Below, in pieces: positions 49,705-58,470 of a DNA stretch of 64,000 bases. Below the pieces are notes generated by a model. That model worked only from the letters and a program-made list of their open reading frames with translations. It made no database searches and had not been told where the DNA came from. Source of the DNA: PALSA-612 sp963776735 (GTDB taxonomy: Bacteria; Actinomycetota; Thermoleophilia; Gaiellales; Gaiellaceae); assembly GCA_963776735.1 (NCBI GenBank), contig CAVZNV010000007.1:24652-88651 (forward strand), given 5' to 3'. Numbering within the stretch: position 1 is the stretch's first letter; the number at the start of each line of letters is the position of its first letter. A program made the position numbers and the translations under genes.

Positions 49705-50775
49705 GTGACCGGGGTGCTGCCGCTCGAGCGCGACCTTCGCCGCGTGATCGGCGACGGGGACGCGGTTCCGGACGGCGATGTCGACGGCGTCTCCGACCAG
49801 GAGCTCGTCGAGCTCTACCGGCAGCTCGTCCTCATGCGCACCTACGACGAGCGCTCCGTCGTCTACCACCGCCAGGGCCGCATCGGCACGTATGCGATCT
49901 TCTGGAACCACGAGGCGATGCAGGTCGGCGCCGTGGCCGCGCTCGACGACGACGACTGGATCTTCCCGAGCTACCGCGAGTCGGCGATCGGCCTCCTGCG
50001 CGGGATGCCGGCGGACACGATCCTCTCCTGGTGGCGAGGTCACCCGGCCGGCTGGTGGAATCCGGCGGACTACAACGTCGCCTCGATCTGCGTCCCGATC
50101 GCGACGCACGTTCCGCACGCGGCCGGCCTTGCCTGGGGCAAGAAGCTTCGCGGCGAGCCGGCCTGCGCCATCGTGTTCTTCGGCGACGGAGCCACGTCCG
50201 AGGGCGCGTTCCACGAGGGGGCCAACTTCGCGGCCGTGTTCAAGGCGCCCGTCGTTCTCTTCTGCAACAACAACCAGTGGGCGATCTCGACGCCGCTCGA
50301 GTCCCAGACCGCTGCAGAGACGCTCGCGGACAAGGCCGTCGGCTACGGGATGCCGGCTACGCGGGTCGACGGCGCCGACGTGCTCGCCGTGTTCGAGGCG
50401 ACCCGCGAGGCGGTTGCCCGCGCCCGCGCGGGAGACGGGCCGACGTTCGTCGAGGCGGTCACCTACCGGTCGGCGCCGCACGCGACCGCCGACGACCCGA
50501 GCGTCTACATCGACCAGGAGCGGGTCGAGGAGGAGCGCCGCCGCGAGTGCGTCGGACGATTCGAGGGCTATCTGCAGCGGCGGGGTCTGCTCCCCGACGA
50601 CCTGCGCGAGCAGATCCGCGACGACGCGGCGCAGACGATGCGCGAGGCGATCGGTCGCGCGGAAGCCGAGCCCGACCCGGACCCGGCGCTGCTCTTCTCG
50701 CATGCCTTGGCGGAGCCGCCGCGCTCGTTCGACTCCGACCTCGCCGAGCTGCGGAGGATCCTCGCCGATGGCTGA
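49705..50775 (+). CDS. 2-oxoacid dehydrogenase E1 component, alpha subunit
   Basis: A 356-residue thiamine-diphosphate-dependent E1 alpha, of pyruvate or branched-chain 2-oxoacid dehydrogenase type. VFFGDGATSEGAFHEGANFA and VLFCNNNQWAIS form the GDG...N TPP motif, and GFRSAPHATADDPSVY-like HATADDP the phosphorylation-loop region. GTG 49705 has TAGACT 7 nt upstream. It overlaps the beta-subunit gene by 8 bases. Substrate choice between pyruvate and branched-chain acids cannot be made by eye. Confidence 0.92.
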   Translation: MTGVLPLERDLRRVIGDGDAVPDGDVDGVSDQELVELYRQLVLMRTYDERSVVYHRQGRIGTYAIFWNHEAMQVGAVAALDDDDWIFPSYRESAIGLLRGMPADTILSWWRGHPAGWWNPADYNVASICVPIATHVPHAAGLAWGKKLRGEPACAIVFFGDGATSEGAFHEGANFAAVFKAPVVLFCNNNQWAISTPLESQTAAETLADKAVGYGMPATRVDGADVLAVFEATREAVARARAGDGPTFVEAVTYRSAPHATADDPSVYIDQERVEEERRRECVGRFEGYLQRRGLLPDDLREQIRDDAAQTMREAIGRAEAEPDPDPALLFSHALAEPPRSFDSDLAELRRILADG

Positions 50776-51742
50776 GCTCACGCTGGTTGAGGCGATCAAC
50801 GACTGCCTGCACCACGAGCTGGCGCGCGATCCGGACGTGCTCGTGATGGGCGAGGACGTGGGGACCGTGGGCGGCGTCTTCCGCGCCACGGCCGGGCTGC
50901 GCGAGACGTTCGGCGAGGACCGCTGCGTCGACACGCCGCTGGCGGAAGCCGGCATCCTCGGCACCGCGGTCGGTCTCTGCATGGCCGGCTGGCGGCCGGT
51001 GTGCGAGATGCAGTACGACGCGTTCAGCTATCCGTGTCTCGACCAGCTGATCAACCACGTCGGCCGGTACCGCTGGCGCTCGGGCGGGAGGATGGAGTTC
51101 CCGATCACGATCCGCATGCCGTACGGCGGCGGCGTGCGCGCGCCTGAGCTCCACGACGACTCGCCCGAGGCGTACTACGTCCACACGCCGGGCGTGAAGG
51201 TGGCCATCCCGGCCACGCCCGCGGACGCCAAGGGCCTCCTCGCGGCCGCGATCCGCGATCCCGACCCGGTCGTGATCTTCGAGCCGAAAGCGCACTACCG
51301 CACGCTGCGCGGGCCGGTGCCGGACGGCGACCACGTCGTTCCGCTCGGTCGGGCGCGCGTCGCGCGTGAAGGGTCCGACGTGACGGTCGTCGCCTACGGC
51401 GCGATGGTGCCGGTGTCCGAGCAGGCCGCGGCCGGGCTGGCCGGCGAGGCGAGCGTCGAGGTGCTCGACCTGCGGACGCTGAAGCCGCTCGACGAGGACG
51501 CGCTGCTCGCCTCGGCGGCGAAGACGGGCCGCGTCGTCGTTGTCCAGGAGGCGCCGCGAACGTGCGGCTACGCGGCCGAGGTGGCGGCGATCCTGGCGGA
51601 GAAGGCGATCCTCGACCTTCAGGGGCCGGTGCTGCGCGTGACCGGCTACGACGTGCCCTATCCGTACTGGAAGCTCGAGGATGCGTACATGCCGTCCGCG
51701 GCCCGTGTCGCCGACGCGGTGCGGAAGCTGCTCGCCTTCTGA
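50768..51742 (+). CDS. 2-oxoacid dehydrogenase E1 component, beta subunit
   Basis: A 324-residue E1 beta. VLVMGEDVGTVGGVFRATAG and VDTPLAEAGILGTAVGLCMA are typical N-terminal segments, and DLRTLKPLDEDALLASAAKT the C-terminal domain. It forms a heterotetramer with the alpha subunit and decarboxylates the 2-oxoacid. ATG 50768 lies inside the alpha gene. The formamidase homologue begins 9 bases later. Confidence 0.93.
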   Translation: MAELTLVEAINDCLHHELARDPDVLVMGEDVGTVGGVFRATAGLRETFGEDRCVDTPLAEAGILGTAVGLCMAGWRPVCEMQYDAFSYPCLDQLINHVGRYRWRSGGRMEFPITIRMPYGGGVRAPELHDDSPEAYYVHTPGVKVAIPATPADAKGLLAAAIRDPDPVVIFEPKAHYRTLRGPVPDGDHVVPLGRARVAREGSDVTVVAYGAMVPVSEQAAAGLAGEASVEVLDLRTLKPLDEDALLASAAKTGRVVVVQEAPRTCGYAAEVAAILAEKAILDLQGPVLRVTGYDVPYPYWKLEDAYMPSAARVADAVRKLLAF

Positions 51743-51751
51743 TGGCGCTGC

Positions 51752-52687
51752 ATGAGAATCCCGCTCGAGCGCCGCACGCTGCACGGGCACTTCTCGCGCG
51801 ACCTCGATCCGATCCTGACCGTCGACCCGGGCGATTCGATCGCGTTCGCGACGCTCGACGCCGGCTGGGGACTCGAGCCGCCGACGGGCGACGTGCGCGT
51901 GCGGCGCCGGTTCGAGCCGCGCGACGACGAGCTCGACGTCGGCCACGCGATGATCGGGCCGGTCGAGGTACGCGGCGCCTGCGCCGGGCAGACGCTCTCC
52001 GTGCGCATCGACGAGGTGCGCGTCGGCCCGTACGGCTTCACGCTCGGCGGCGGCTTCTCCACGCCGCTCAACGACCGGCTCGGCCTGTCGGACGGGGACG
52101 CCTGCCTGCTCGTCTGGGAGCTCGACGCGGATCGCGGCGTGGGACGCGACCGGGCCGGGCGCGAGCTCGACCTGCGACCGTTCCTCGGCGTGATGGGCAT
52201 GCCGCCTTCCGAGCCGGGTCGCCACCCGACGGCACCGCCGCGGATCTGGGGCGGCAATCTCGACTGTGCCGAGCTCGTCGCCGGCACGACTCTCTACCTC
52301 CCGATCCCGGTCGACGGTGCGCTCTTCTCGGCCGGTGACTGCCACGCGCGCCAGGGCGACGGCGAGGTGTCGCAGCTCGCAATCGAGTGCGCGGCCGACC
52401 GCGTCGTGCTGACGCTCGACCTCCGCGACGCACCCGAGCCCGTGCAGCCGTATGCCTGGACGCCGGAGGCCTGGATCGCGTTCGGCTTCGATGAAGACCT
52501 CGACGAGGCCGCCGCGCTCGCCCTCGACAACATGCTCGGATTGATGGGCCGCGAGTACGGGTTCGAGCGCCGCGAGGCGTTGGCGCTCGCGAGCGCGGTC
52601 GTCGATCTCCGGATCACCCAGCTCGTGAACGGCGTCCGCGGCGTGCACGCCGTGCTGCGCCACGATGCGCTGCGGCCGCGAGAATAG
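51752..52687 (+). CDS. Acetamidase/formamidase family protein
   Basis: A 311-residue protein of the FmdA_AmdA family that hydrolyses short amides. DPILTVDPGDSIAFATLDAG opens it, and PPRIWGGNLDCAELVAGTTL plus FSAGDCHARQGDGEVSQLAI are the family signatures. It lies between the E1 beta and E2 genes in the same orientation with gaps of 9 and 4 bases, an unusual place that suggests an amide-derived acid might feed the dehydrogenase. That link is inference. Confidence 0.88.
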   Translation: MRIPLERRTLHGHFSRDLDPILTVDPGDSIAFATLDAGWGLEPPTGDVRVRRRFEPRDDELDVGHAMIGPVEVRGACAGQTLSVRIDEVRVGPYGFTLGGGFSTPLNDRLGLSDGDACLLVWELDADRGVGRDRAGRELDLRPFLGVMGMPPSEPGRHPTAPPRIWGGNLDCAELVAGTTLYLPIPVDGALFSAGDCHARQGDGEVSQLAIECAADRVVLTLDLRDAPEPVQPYAWTPEAWIAFGFDEDLDEAAALALDNMLGLMGREYGFERREALALASAVVDLRITQLVNGVRGVHAVLRHDALRPRE

Positions 52688-52691
52688 ACAC

Positions 52692-53798
52692 ATGGCGTAC
52701 GAGTTCAAGCTCCCGGATCTCGGCGAAGGCCTGACGGAGGGCGAGGTCGCACGCTGGCTGGTCGAGGAGGGCCAGGAGGTGGCCGAGGACGACCCGCTCG
52801 TCGAGGTGCAGACCGACAAGGCGACCGTCGAGATCCCGTCTCCGGCCTCGGGCCGTGTCTCGCGCATCCTCGTCGCCGAGGGAGAGGTCGTCGCGGTCGG
52901 GACGGTGCTGGTGGTGATCGGCGACGAGGACGGCTCGGCGAAGACCTCCGCACCGGACGTGAAGAAGCTGGCGCTCGCCGACGCGCCGCCCGTGCCCGCT
53001 CGGCCTCAGGGCGCGCCCGTGCGCGCGACGCCGCTCGTTCGCCGGATCGCCTCCGAGCTCGGGGTCGACCTCTCCACCGTGGCCGGCACCGGCCCGCAGG
53101 GACGGGTCACCGAGGAAGACGTCCGCGCCGCGGCCGGCGGCGGCGACCCAAGGCCACAGGCTGCCCAGGCCGAGGGCAGGCGCATCCCCTTGCGCGGCAC
53201 GCGGCGCGTCATCGCCGAGCACATGGCCCGCGCCCATCGGGAGGTGGCGCCGGTCACCTGGGTCGAGGAGTGCGACTTCGGGCGGGTCGGGCTCGACCGC
53301 CTGGTCGCGACCGTGCTGAAGGCATGCACGGAGGCGCTGAAGGAGGTCCCCGAGCTGAACGCGCGGCTCGACGGCAGCGAGATCGTCGAGCTCGACCGCT
53401 ACGACCTGGGCGTCGCCGTCCAGACCGAGCAGGGGCTCGTCGTCCCGGTCGTGCGCGGCTGCGACGAGAAGACGATCGACGAGCTCGACGAGGAGGTCCG
53501 TCGGCTCGCCGACGAAGCGCGCGCCGGGACACTTGCGCCGGCCGACCTCCGGGGCTCGACGTTCACCGTCACGAGCGCCGGCAAGCTCGGCGGCCTGCTG
53601 CAGACACCGATCGTCAACTATCCGGAGGTGGCGATCCTCAGCGTCGGGCGCATCGCCGACCGCCCGGTCGTCCGTGACGGGGAGATCGTGGCTCGCCCCG
53701 TGGCCATGATCGCGATCACGTTCGACCACCGCGTCGTCGACGGAGCCCGGGCGGCCGCGTTCGGTCTCGACGTGATCCGCCGCCTCGAGCAGGGATGA
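52692..53798 (+). CDS. Dihydrolipoamide acyltransferase (E2)
   Basis: A 368-residue E2. The lipoyl domain holds VEVQTDKATVEIPSPASG with the lipoylated lysine at about residue 43. A peripheral-subunit-binding domain follows (ATPLVRRIASELGVDLS and GRVTEEDV). The catalytic domain ends AITFDHRVVDGARAAAF with the conserved DHRVVDG. Only one lipoyl domain is present. No E3 gene is in the window. The terminator hairpin starts within its stop codon. Confidence 0.93.
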   Translation: MAYEFKLPDLGEGLTEGEVARWLVEEGQEVAEDDPLVEVQTDKATVEIPSPASGRVSRILVAEGEVVAVGTVLVVIGDEDGSAKTSAPDVKKLALADAPPVPARPQGAPVRATPLVRRIASELGVDLSTVAGTGPQGRVTEEDVRAAAGGGDPRPQAAQAEGRRIPLRGTRRVIAEHMARAHREVAPVTWVEECDFGRVGLDRLVATVLKACTEALKEVPELNARLDGSEIVELDRYDLGVAVQTEQGLVVPVVRGCDEKTIDELDEEVRRLADEARAGTLAPADLRGSTFTVTSAGKLGGLLQTPIVNYPEVAILSVGRIADRPVVRDGEIVARPVAMIAITFDHRVVDGARAAAFGLDVIRRLEQG

Positions 53799-53827
53799 GA
53801 CCCCGACGACGGTGCGGCCGGGGTCTC
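53797..53827 (+). terminator. Terminator hairpin after the E2 gene
   Basis: GAGACCCCG pairs with CGGGGTCTC (9-bp perfect stem, 13-base loop), beginning within the E2 stop codon. No T-run follows. The rest of the gap to 54000 shows only TACCCT at 53989-53994 as a -10 box for the next gene. Confidence 0.7.
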
Positions 53828-54000
53828 GGGAGGGAACAGCGGGACCGGGCTAGTCGCCTGCGTGCAGCTGACCGCCGCTGGCGCTGTTCGGGTACATCGT
53901 CGTGTGCACCGGGTCGCCCCAACTACGCGATCGCGGGAAGGTCGGTTTGCGCAGCGCGCACGCAGTCGGATCCGGTCGGGCGCGCCGGTACCCTCTGCCC

Positions 54001-54447
54001 GTGCAGCGAGCCTCAGCCGCCCCGTCTCCGGGCGTGATCGCGAACCGGGCTTTTCGGGCGCTCCGTCACCCGGGCAACTGGATCCAGCTCTTCAAGTTCT
54101 CCGTGGTCGGCCTCTCCGGGTACGTCGTCAACCTGGTCGTCTACTCGCTGCTGCTCGACGAGGCCGGGCTGCACTACCTCGCCGCGGGCGCTTGCTCGTT
54201 CGTCGTCGCTGCGGTGAACAACTACTGGTGGAACCGGCACTGGACGTTCCGCCGCCAGCGCGGCGACGTCTACGGGCAGGGCATCCGCTTCTTCATCGTG
54301 TCGGTGATCGCCCTCGGAGCGAACCTCGGGATCCTGCACCTCCTGATCAGGGCCGGCATGGGAAAGATCCCCGCCCAGGCGATCGCGATCCTCCTCGTCA
54401 TGCCGCTGAACTTCATCGGGAACAAGCTTTGGTCATTCAGGCGCTAA
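54001..54447 (+). CDS. GtrA-family membrane protein
   Basis: A 148-residue protein with four transmembrane helices. QLFKFSVVGLSGYVVNLVVY and AVNNYWWNRHWTFRR are GtrA signatures, and VMPLNFIGNKLWSFRR ends it. GtrA-type proteins flip or position undecaprenyl-linked sugars for envelope glycosylation. GTG 54001 sits exactly 6 nt after TACCCT, a leaderless start. It heads a set of envelope membrane genes running to 57600. Confidence 0.88.
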   Translation: MQRASAAPSPGVIANRAFRALRHPGNWIQLFKFSVVGLSGYVVNLVVYSLLLDEAGLHYLAAGACSFVVAAVNNYWWNRHWTFRRQRGDVYGQGIRFFIVSVIALGANLGILHLLIRAGMGKIPAQAIAILLVMPLNFIGNKLWSFRR

Positions 54448-54590
54448 CCGTTCTCGCGCGGGTCTCGGAGGGGAGCGCGACGGCCGGGATCCTGCTCGCG
54501 TCGATCGTCGTGCCGGTGACGATCCTCGGCGTTGTCAGCTGGTTCTTCTGGCGCGCCTCGAAGAGAGACCGAGAACAGAACCCTAGTTAG
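54429..54590 (+). CDS. Small single-helix membrane protein
   Basis: A 53-residue frame from TTG 54429: a short start, then ATAGILLASIVVPVTILGVV with SWFFWRASKRDREQ, one transmembrane helix with a basic cytoplasmic tail. It overlaps the end of the GtrA gene by 19 bases. Small size and a TTG start make it tentative, but the helix and position between two membrane genes fit. Confidence 0.5.
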   Translation: MVIQALTVLARVSEGSATAGILLASIVVPVTILGVVSWFFWRASKRDREQNPS

Positions 54591-54599
54591 GCTTTCGCG

Positions 54600-56384
54600 A
54601 TGCGGTTGGCCCGCCTTGCCGCCGTCGTCCTCGCAGCTCTCTGTCTCGCGCCGGCGGCGCTTGCCTCGGGCTCCGAGGGGTCGAATACGACGCTTCCGCT
54701 CGCGCCTGCAGTCGGCGCGCCGACGGCCGGTGCGAGAGCGCAACGCACGCAGGCGAAGGCGATCGCGCTGTTCCTCGCCCACGGGAAGGTCAAGGGCTGG
54801 GTCGGCCGGTACCCGAAGTCGAGCCTGATCACCGACGCGACCTTCGACCGGGTCACCCGCGCGTGGACGGTGAACGTCTGGACGAGCGTCGGGAAGGTCG
54901 GTGAGATCGCGACCGGCACCGTCGACGACCTGACCGGCAAGGTCACGTCCGCATGGACCGGGCCGCAGGTCGCATGGACGATGGCGCGCGGCCAGTCCGG
55001 CGCCTTCGGCGGCAAGGAGATCAACTCGCTGCCCGTCTGGCTCGTCTTCTGCGCGATCTTCCTCGTGGGACTCGCCGACCTGCGCAGGCCGCTCTCCCTG
55101 CGCAACCTCGATCTGCTCGCGCTGCTGTCGTTCTCCGCCTCGCTCTGGTACTTCAACGAGGGGCGAATCTTCACGAGCGTCCCGCTCGTCTATCCGGCAC
55201 TGGCGTACCTGATCGTGCGGGCCGTCGTCGTTGCCGTGCGCGACAGGCCGCCAGCCTCCTCGCCGCCGGTCTGGCCGGTGTGGGTGCTCGCCGCGGCGAC
55301 CGTCTTCCTCGGCGGCTTCCGGATCGGGCTGAACCTGAGCGACTCGAACGTGATCGACGTCGGCTACTCCGGTGTGATCGGGGCGCAGCGGATCGCGACC
55401 GGCGAGTCGCCGTACGGGCACTTCCCGGTCGAGGCGGGCAAGCCGTGCTCGGGCGCGATCAACGGCAGCTATCCGTACCGCACCCAGACGAACGGCCGCT
55501 GCGAGGCAGCCGACCCCCAGGGCGACACGTACGGCCCGGTCGCGTACGAGGCCTACCTGCCCGGCTACGCGTTGATCGGGTGGAAGGGCAAGGGCGACAA
55601 CCTCGACGCCGCGCGATTCACCTCGCTGGTCTTCGACGTGCTCGCGATCGTCGGGCTCGCCCTGGTCGGCCTGCGCTTCGGAGGGCGCCGGCTCGCGGTG
55701 ACCCTCGCCTTCGCCTGGGCGGCGTACCCGTTCACGCAGTACGTGTCGAGCTCGAACACGAACGACGCGATCCAGCCCGTGTTCCTGATCTTCGGCTTCT
55801 GGCTGGCCACCTCGCCGCCTGCGCGCGGCATCTTCTCCGCGCTCGCCGGGTGGACGAAGTTCGGCTCGCTGCTGCTCGTCCCGATGTGGGCGACCTATCC
55901 CGACGCGCGCAAGTGGCGCGACGTGCTGGTCTACATTGCCGGCTTCCTCGTGGCCACGATCGCCGTCTTCTCGATCCTGCTCCTCGAGCCGAACCCGATC
56001 CACGCCGCCCGGGTGTTCTGGGACCGGACGATCCCGACGCAGATCGGCCGCACCTCGCCGTTCTCGCTCTGGGACTGGCGGCAGTACCACGCCGGTCTCC
56101 CCGATCTCCACGTGCTCCAGTACGTGCTCGAAGGTATGCTCGTCCTCGGCACGCTCGTCTGCGCGGTCTTCCCCCGCCGGAAGTCGCCGCTCCAGCTCGC
56201 CGCGCTCAGCGCCGCCCTGCTCCTCGGCCTCGAGGTCGTGCTGACGCACTGGTTCTACGCCTACATCGCCTGGTTCTTCCCGTTCTTCGTCTTCGCCGTG
56301 CTCTCTCCCGCCGCCGAGCCGGTGCCCGTGCCTGCGACGGAACCCCATGGACGCCCCGCCCGCGAGCTGGTCCCGGCAGGCTGA
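54600..56384 (+). CDS. Large membrane protein with exported N-terminal domain
   Basis: A 594-residue protein. A signal peptide (LARLAAVVLAALCLAPAALA) leads to an exported domain of about 110 residues (KVKGWVGRYPKSSLITDATF, resembling a PepSY-like fold), then about ten helices with GT87/GT-C-like features such as ASLWYFNEGRIFTSVPLVYP. The function is probably a polyprenol-linked glycosyltransferase or a relative, inferred from layout and the GtrA neighbour. The start is firm: TAGGCT at 54588-54593, 6 nt, then ATG. It overlaps the next gene by 38 bases. Confidence 0.78.
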   Translation: MRLARLAAVVLAALCLAPAALASGSEGSNTTLPLAPAVGAPTAGARAQRTQAKAIALFLAHGKVKGWVGRYPKSSLITDATFDRVTRAWTVNVWTSVGKVGEIATGTVDDLTGKVTSAWTGPQVAWTMARGQSGAFGGKEINSLPVWLVFCAIFLVGLADLRRPLSLRNLDLLALLSFSASLWYFNEGRIFTSVPLVYPALAYLIVRAVVVAVRDRPPASSPPVWPVWVLAAATVFLGGFRIGLNLSDSNVIDVGYSGVIGAQRIATGESPYGHFPVEAGKPCSGAINGSYPYRTQTNGRCEAADPQGDTYGPVAYEAYLPGYALIGWKGKGDNLDAARFTSLVFDVLAIVGLALVGLRFGGRRLAVTLAFAWAAYPFTQYVSSSNTNDAIQPVFLIFGFWLATSPPARGIFSALAGWTKFGSLLLVPMWATYPDARKWRDVLVYIAGFLVATIAVFSILLLEPNPIHAARVFWDRTIPTQIGRTSPFSLWDWRQYHAGLPDLHVLQYVLEGMLVLGTLVCAVFPRRKSPLQLAALSAALLLGLEVVLTHWFYAYIAWFFPFFVFAVLSPAAEPVPVPATEPHGRPARELVPAG

Positions 56385-57600
56385 CTGGGGCCGCGGCGCC
56401 GTCGTGGCGCTCGTGGCCGTCGTCGTCTTCGCCGCCGCGTGGACGCTGCTCCACTACGGCTTCTACGCGAACAACCACATCGTCGACACGCCGCACTACC
56501 AGGTGTACGGCGACGCGATCGCCGGCGGCCAGGTGCCCTACCGGGACTTCACGATCGAGTACCCGCCGGCGGCCGTGCCGCTCTTCGCCCTGCCGTCGCT
56601 GATCGCCGGCCGCGGCGCGTCGATCTCCGCGTACGACTCCGTCTTCGGCTTCCTGATGGCCGTCTGCGGCGTTGCGATCGTCGGTCTCGTGGCGTTCACG
56701 CTCGTCCGCGACCGTGCGTCGAGCACGAGGCTCGCGGCGGGTTGTGCGCTCGCCGCTCTCGCCCCGCTGGCGCTCGGATCGGTGCTGCTGACGCGCTTCG
56801 ACCTCTGGCCGGCGGCGCTCGTCGCCGCGGCGATCGCGGCGCTCGTGGCCGGTCGCGACCGAATCGCGCTCGGTGCGCTCGGTCTCGGGATCGCGGCGAA
56901 GGTCTACCCGGTCGTGCTCGTGCCGATCTTCGTCGCGTTTCTCTGGCGACGGCGCGGGCGGCGGGAGGCGCTGATCGCGCTGACTGTCGCGGTCGCGGTC
57001 GTCGCCGCGTGCGTCCTCCCGTTCGTCGCGCTCAGCCCGCACGGGTTCTGGGAGAGCACGCTGCGGCAGACCTCGCGGCCGCTCCAGATCGAGACGCTCG
57101 GCGCCGGCGTGCTGCTCGCGCTGCACCAGGTGGCCGGACTCCATCTGACGATGGTCACGAGCCACGGCTCGGACAACCTCGCGGGGCGGCTCCCCGACGC
57201 GCTTGCCGTCGTCGAGGACGTGCTCGAGGCGTTCGCGATCGTCGCGGTCTGGATCTGGTTCGCGCGCGGACCGGCCGAGAGCGGCCGCCTGTTCCGCGCC
57301 TCGGCGGCGGCGGTCTGCGCGTTCGTCGTGTTCGGCAAGGTGCTCTCGCCGCAGTTCCTGATCTGGCTCGTGCCGCTCGTCGCGCTCGTGCGCGGACGCC
57401 GCGGACTCGCCGCGGGAGCGCTTCTCGTCGCGTGCATGATCACCACGCAGCTCTGGTTTCCGTACCGCTACCACGACCTGGCGCGGCACTTCGAGGCGTT
57501 CCCGTCGGCGCTCGTGCTGCTCCGCGACGTCGGGCTCGTCGCGCTGTTCGCGCTGCTGCTCTGGCCGCGCCGTCAGTCGACGGCGACGCGGACCGCCTGA
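56347..57600 (+). CDS. Glycosyltransferase 87 family-like membrane protein
   Basis: A 417-residue integral membrane protein with about ten helices. YGDAIAGGQVPYRDFTIEYP followed by PPAAVPLFALP is the periplasmic loop typical of GT87 mannosyltransferases, and GIAAKVYPVVLVPIFVAFLW and KVLSPQFLIWLVPLVAL match later helices. It probably transfers a sugar from a polyprenyl donor on the outer side of the membrane. It overlaps both neighbours, the second one convergently (28 bases). Confidence 0.82.
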   Translation: MDAPPASWSRQADWGRGAVVALVAVVVFAAAWTLLHYGFYANNHIVDTPHYQVYGDAIAGGQVPYRDFTIEYPPAAVPLFALPSLIAGRGASISAYDSVFGFLMAVCGVAIVGLVAFTLVRDRASSTRLAAGCALAALAPLALGSVLLTRFDLWPAALVAAAIAALVAGRDRIALGALGLGIAAKVYPVVLVPIFVAFLWRRRGRREALIALTVAVAVVAACVLPFVALSPHGFWESTLRQTSRPLQIETLGAGVLLALHQVAGLHLTMVTSHGSDNLAGRLPDALAVVEDVLEAFAIVAVWIWFARGPAESGRLFRASAAAVCAFVVFGKVLSPQFLIWLVPLVALVRGRRGLAAGALLVACMITTQLWFPYRYHDLARHFEAFPSALVLLRDVGLVALFALLLWPRRQSTATRTA

Positions 57601-58352
57601 CAGCTCGTCGCGCGCCCGCTCGACTCACACTCGACCACGACGCCTTCGATGCGCACGTCGCCGGTTGCCGGCTGGAAGCGCACCGGCATGCCGGTTCGCA
57701 TGCGGCGGATCGCGAGATCGGCCTGGACGCCGATCACCGAGTCGTGCGGGCCGGTCATGCCGGCATCCGTGATCGCCGCCGTGCCGCCCGGGAGCACGCG
57801 GGCGTCGTTCGTCTGCACATGGGTGTGCGTGCCGAGCACGGCGGTGACGCGGCCGTCGAGAATGCGGGCGACGGCGATCTTCTCGCTCGTCGCCTCGGCG
57901 TGGAAGTCGACGAGCACGATCTTCGCCTGCCGGCGTGCCTCCTCGACCAGCTCGTCGAGGAGCTCGAACGGCGTCACCGGCACGTTGAGGAAGAGCCAGC
58001 CCATCAGGTTGAGCACCGCGACCGGGGTTCCGTCCTGCGCGGGGGCGACGGCGAGCCCGCGGCCGGGGCGGCCGGCACCCAGGTTCGCAGGCCGGATGAC
58101 GCGCTCGGACGCGTCGAGGTAGGGATAAATCTCCCCGCGGGCCCACGTGTGGTTCCCGAGCGTGACGACGTCGGCCCCGGCGGCGAGCATTCGGTCGGCG
58201 AGCTTGGGCGTGATCCCGCGGCCGTCCGCGGCGTTCTCGCCGTTCACGACGCAGAAGTCGATGCCGAGCTCCTCGCGCAGCCCGGGCAGTCGGTCGCGTA
58301 CGGCCCCCGACCCGGCCGGCCCGAACACGTCGGCGACGAAGAGGATCTTCAC
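57573..58352 (-). CDS. YmdB-family metallophosphoesterase
   Basis: A 259-residue member of the TIGR00282/YmdB family, which hydrolyses cyclic nucleotides such as 2',3'-cAMP. ILFVADVFGPAGSGAV, VVNGENAADGRGI, TLGNHTWARGE, IVLVDFHAEATSEK and GTHTHVQTND supply the metal ligands in order. It is cytoplasmic. Here D-V-F-G replaces the common GDVVG in the first motif, a small change. TAGACT lies about 26 nt upstream of its GTG, so this gene has a leader. Confidence 0.92.
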   Translation of the reverse strand: MKILFVADVFGPAGSGAVRDRLPGLREELGIDFCVVNGENAADGRGITPKLADRMLAAGADVVTLGNHTWARGEIYPYLDASERVIRPANLGAGRPGRGLAVAPAQDGTPVAVLNLMGWLFLNVPVTPFELLDELVEEARRQAKIVLVDFHAEATSEKIAVARILDGRVTAVLGTHTHVQTNDARVLPGGTAAITDAGMTGPHDSVIGVQADLAIRRMRTGMPVRFQPATGDVRIEGVVVECESSGRATSCQAVRVAVD

Positions 58353-58390
58353 GGACGGTGGCCCCGCATCAGGCGCAGTCTAGGAGCGCT

Positions 58391-58449
58391 GTCTCAGAGC
58401 CAGTCTCTGGGCCTGCCTCTGCGACTCGCTCTGGGCCTGCCTCTGAGAC
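58391..58449 (-). terminator. Inverted repeat with an internal 24-bp direct repeat
   Basis: GTCTCAGAG (58391-58399) and CTCTGAGAC (58441-58449) are perfect inverted arms. Between them CTCTGGGCCTGCCTCTG occurs twice (58405-58421 and 58429-58445). It lies after the stop of the M23-like gene and before the YmdB gene on the minus strand, so it probably ends the upstream transcript. Confidence 0.55.
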
Positions 58450-58470
58450 CGGCGGTTGGTCGGCGTGTCC

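Noticed and set aside
58405..58445. Two 17-base direct repeats that could look like a CRISPR array
   Set aside because: Only two copies with a 7-base spacer, inside a larger inverted repeat, and no cas genes; it is better read as a terminator structure.
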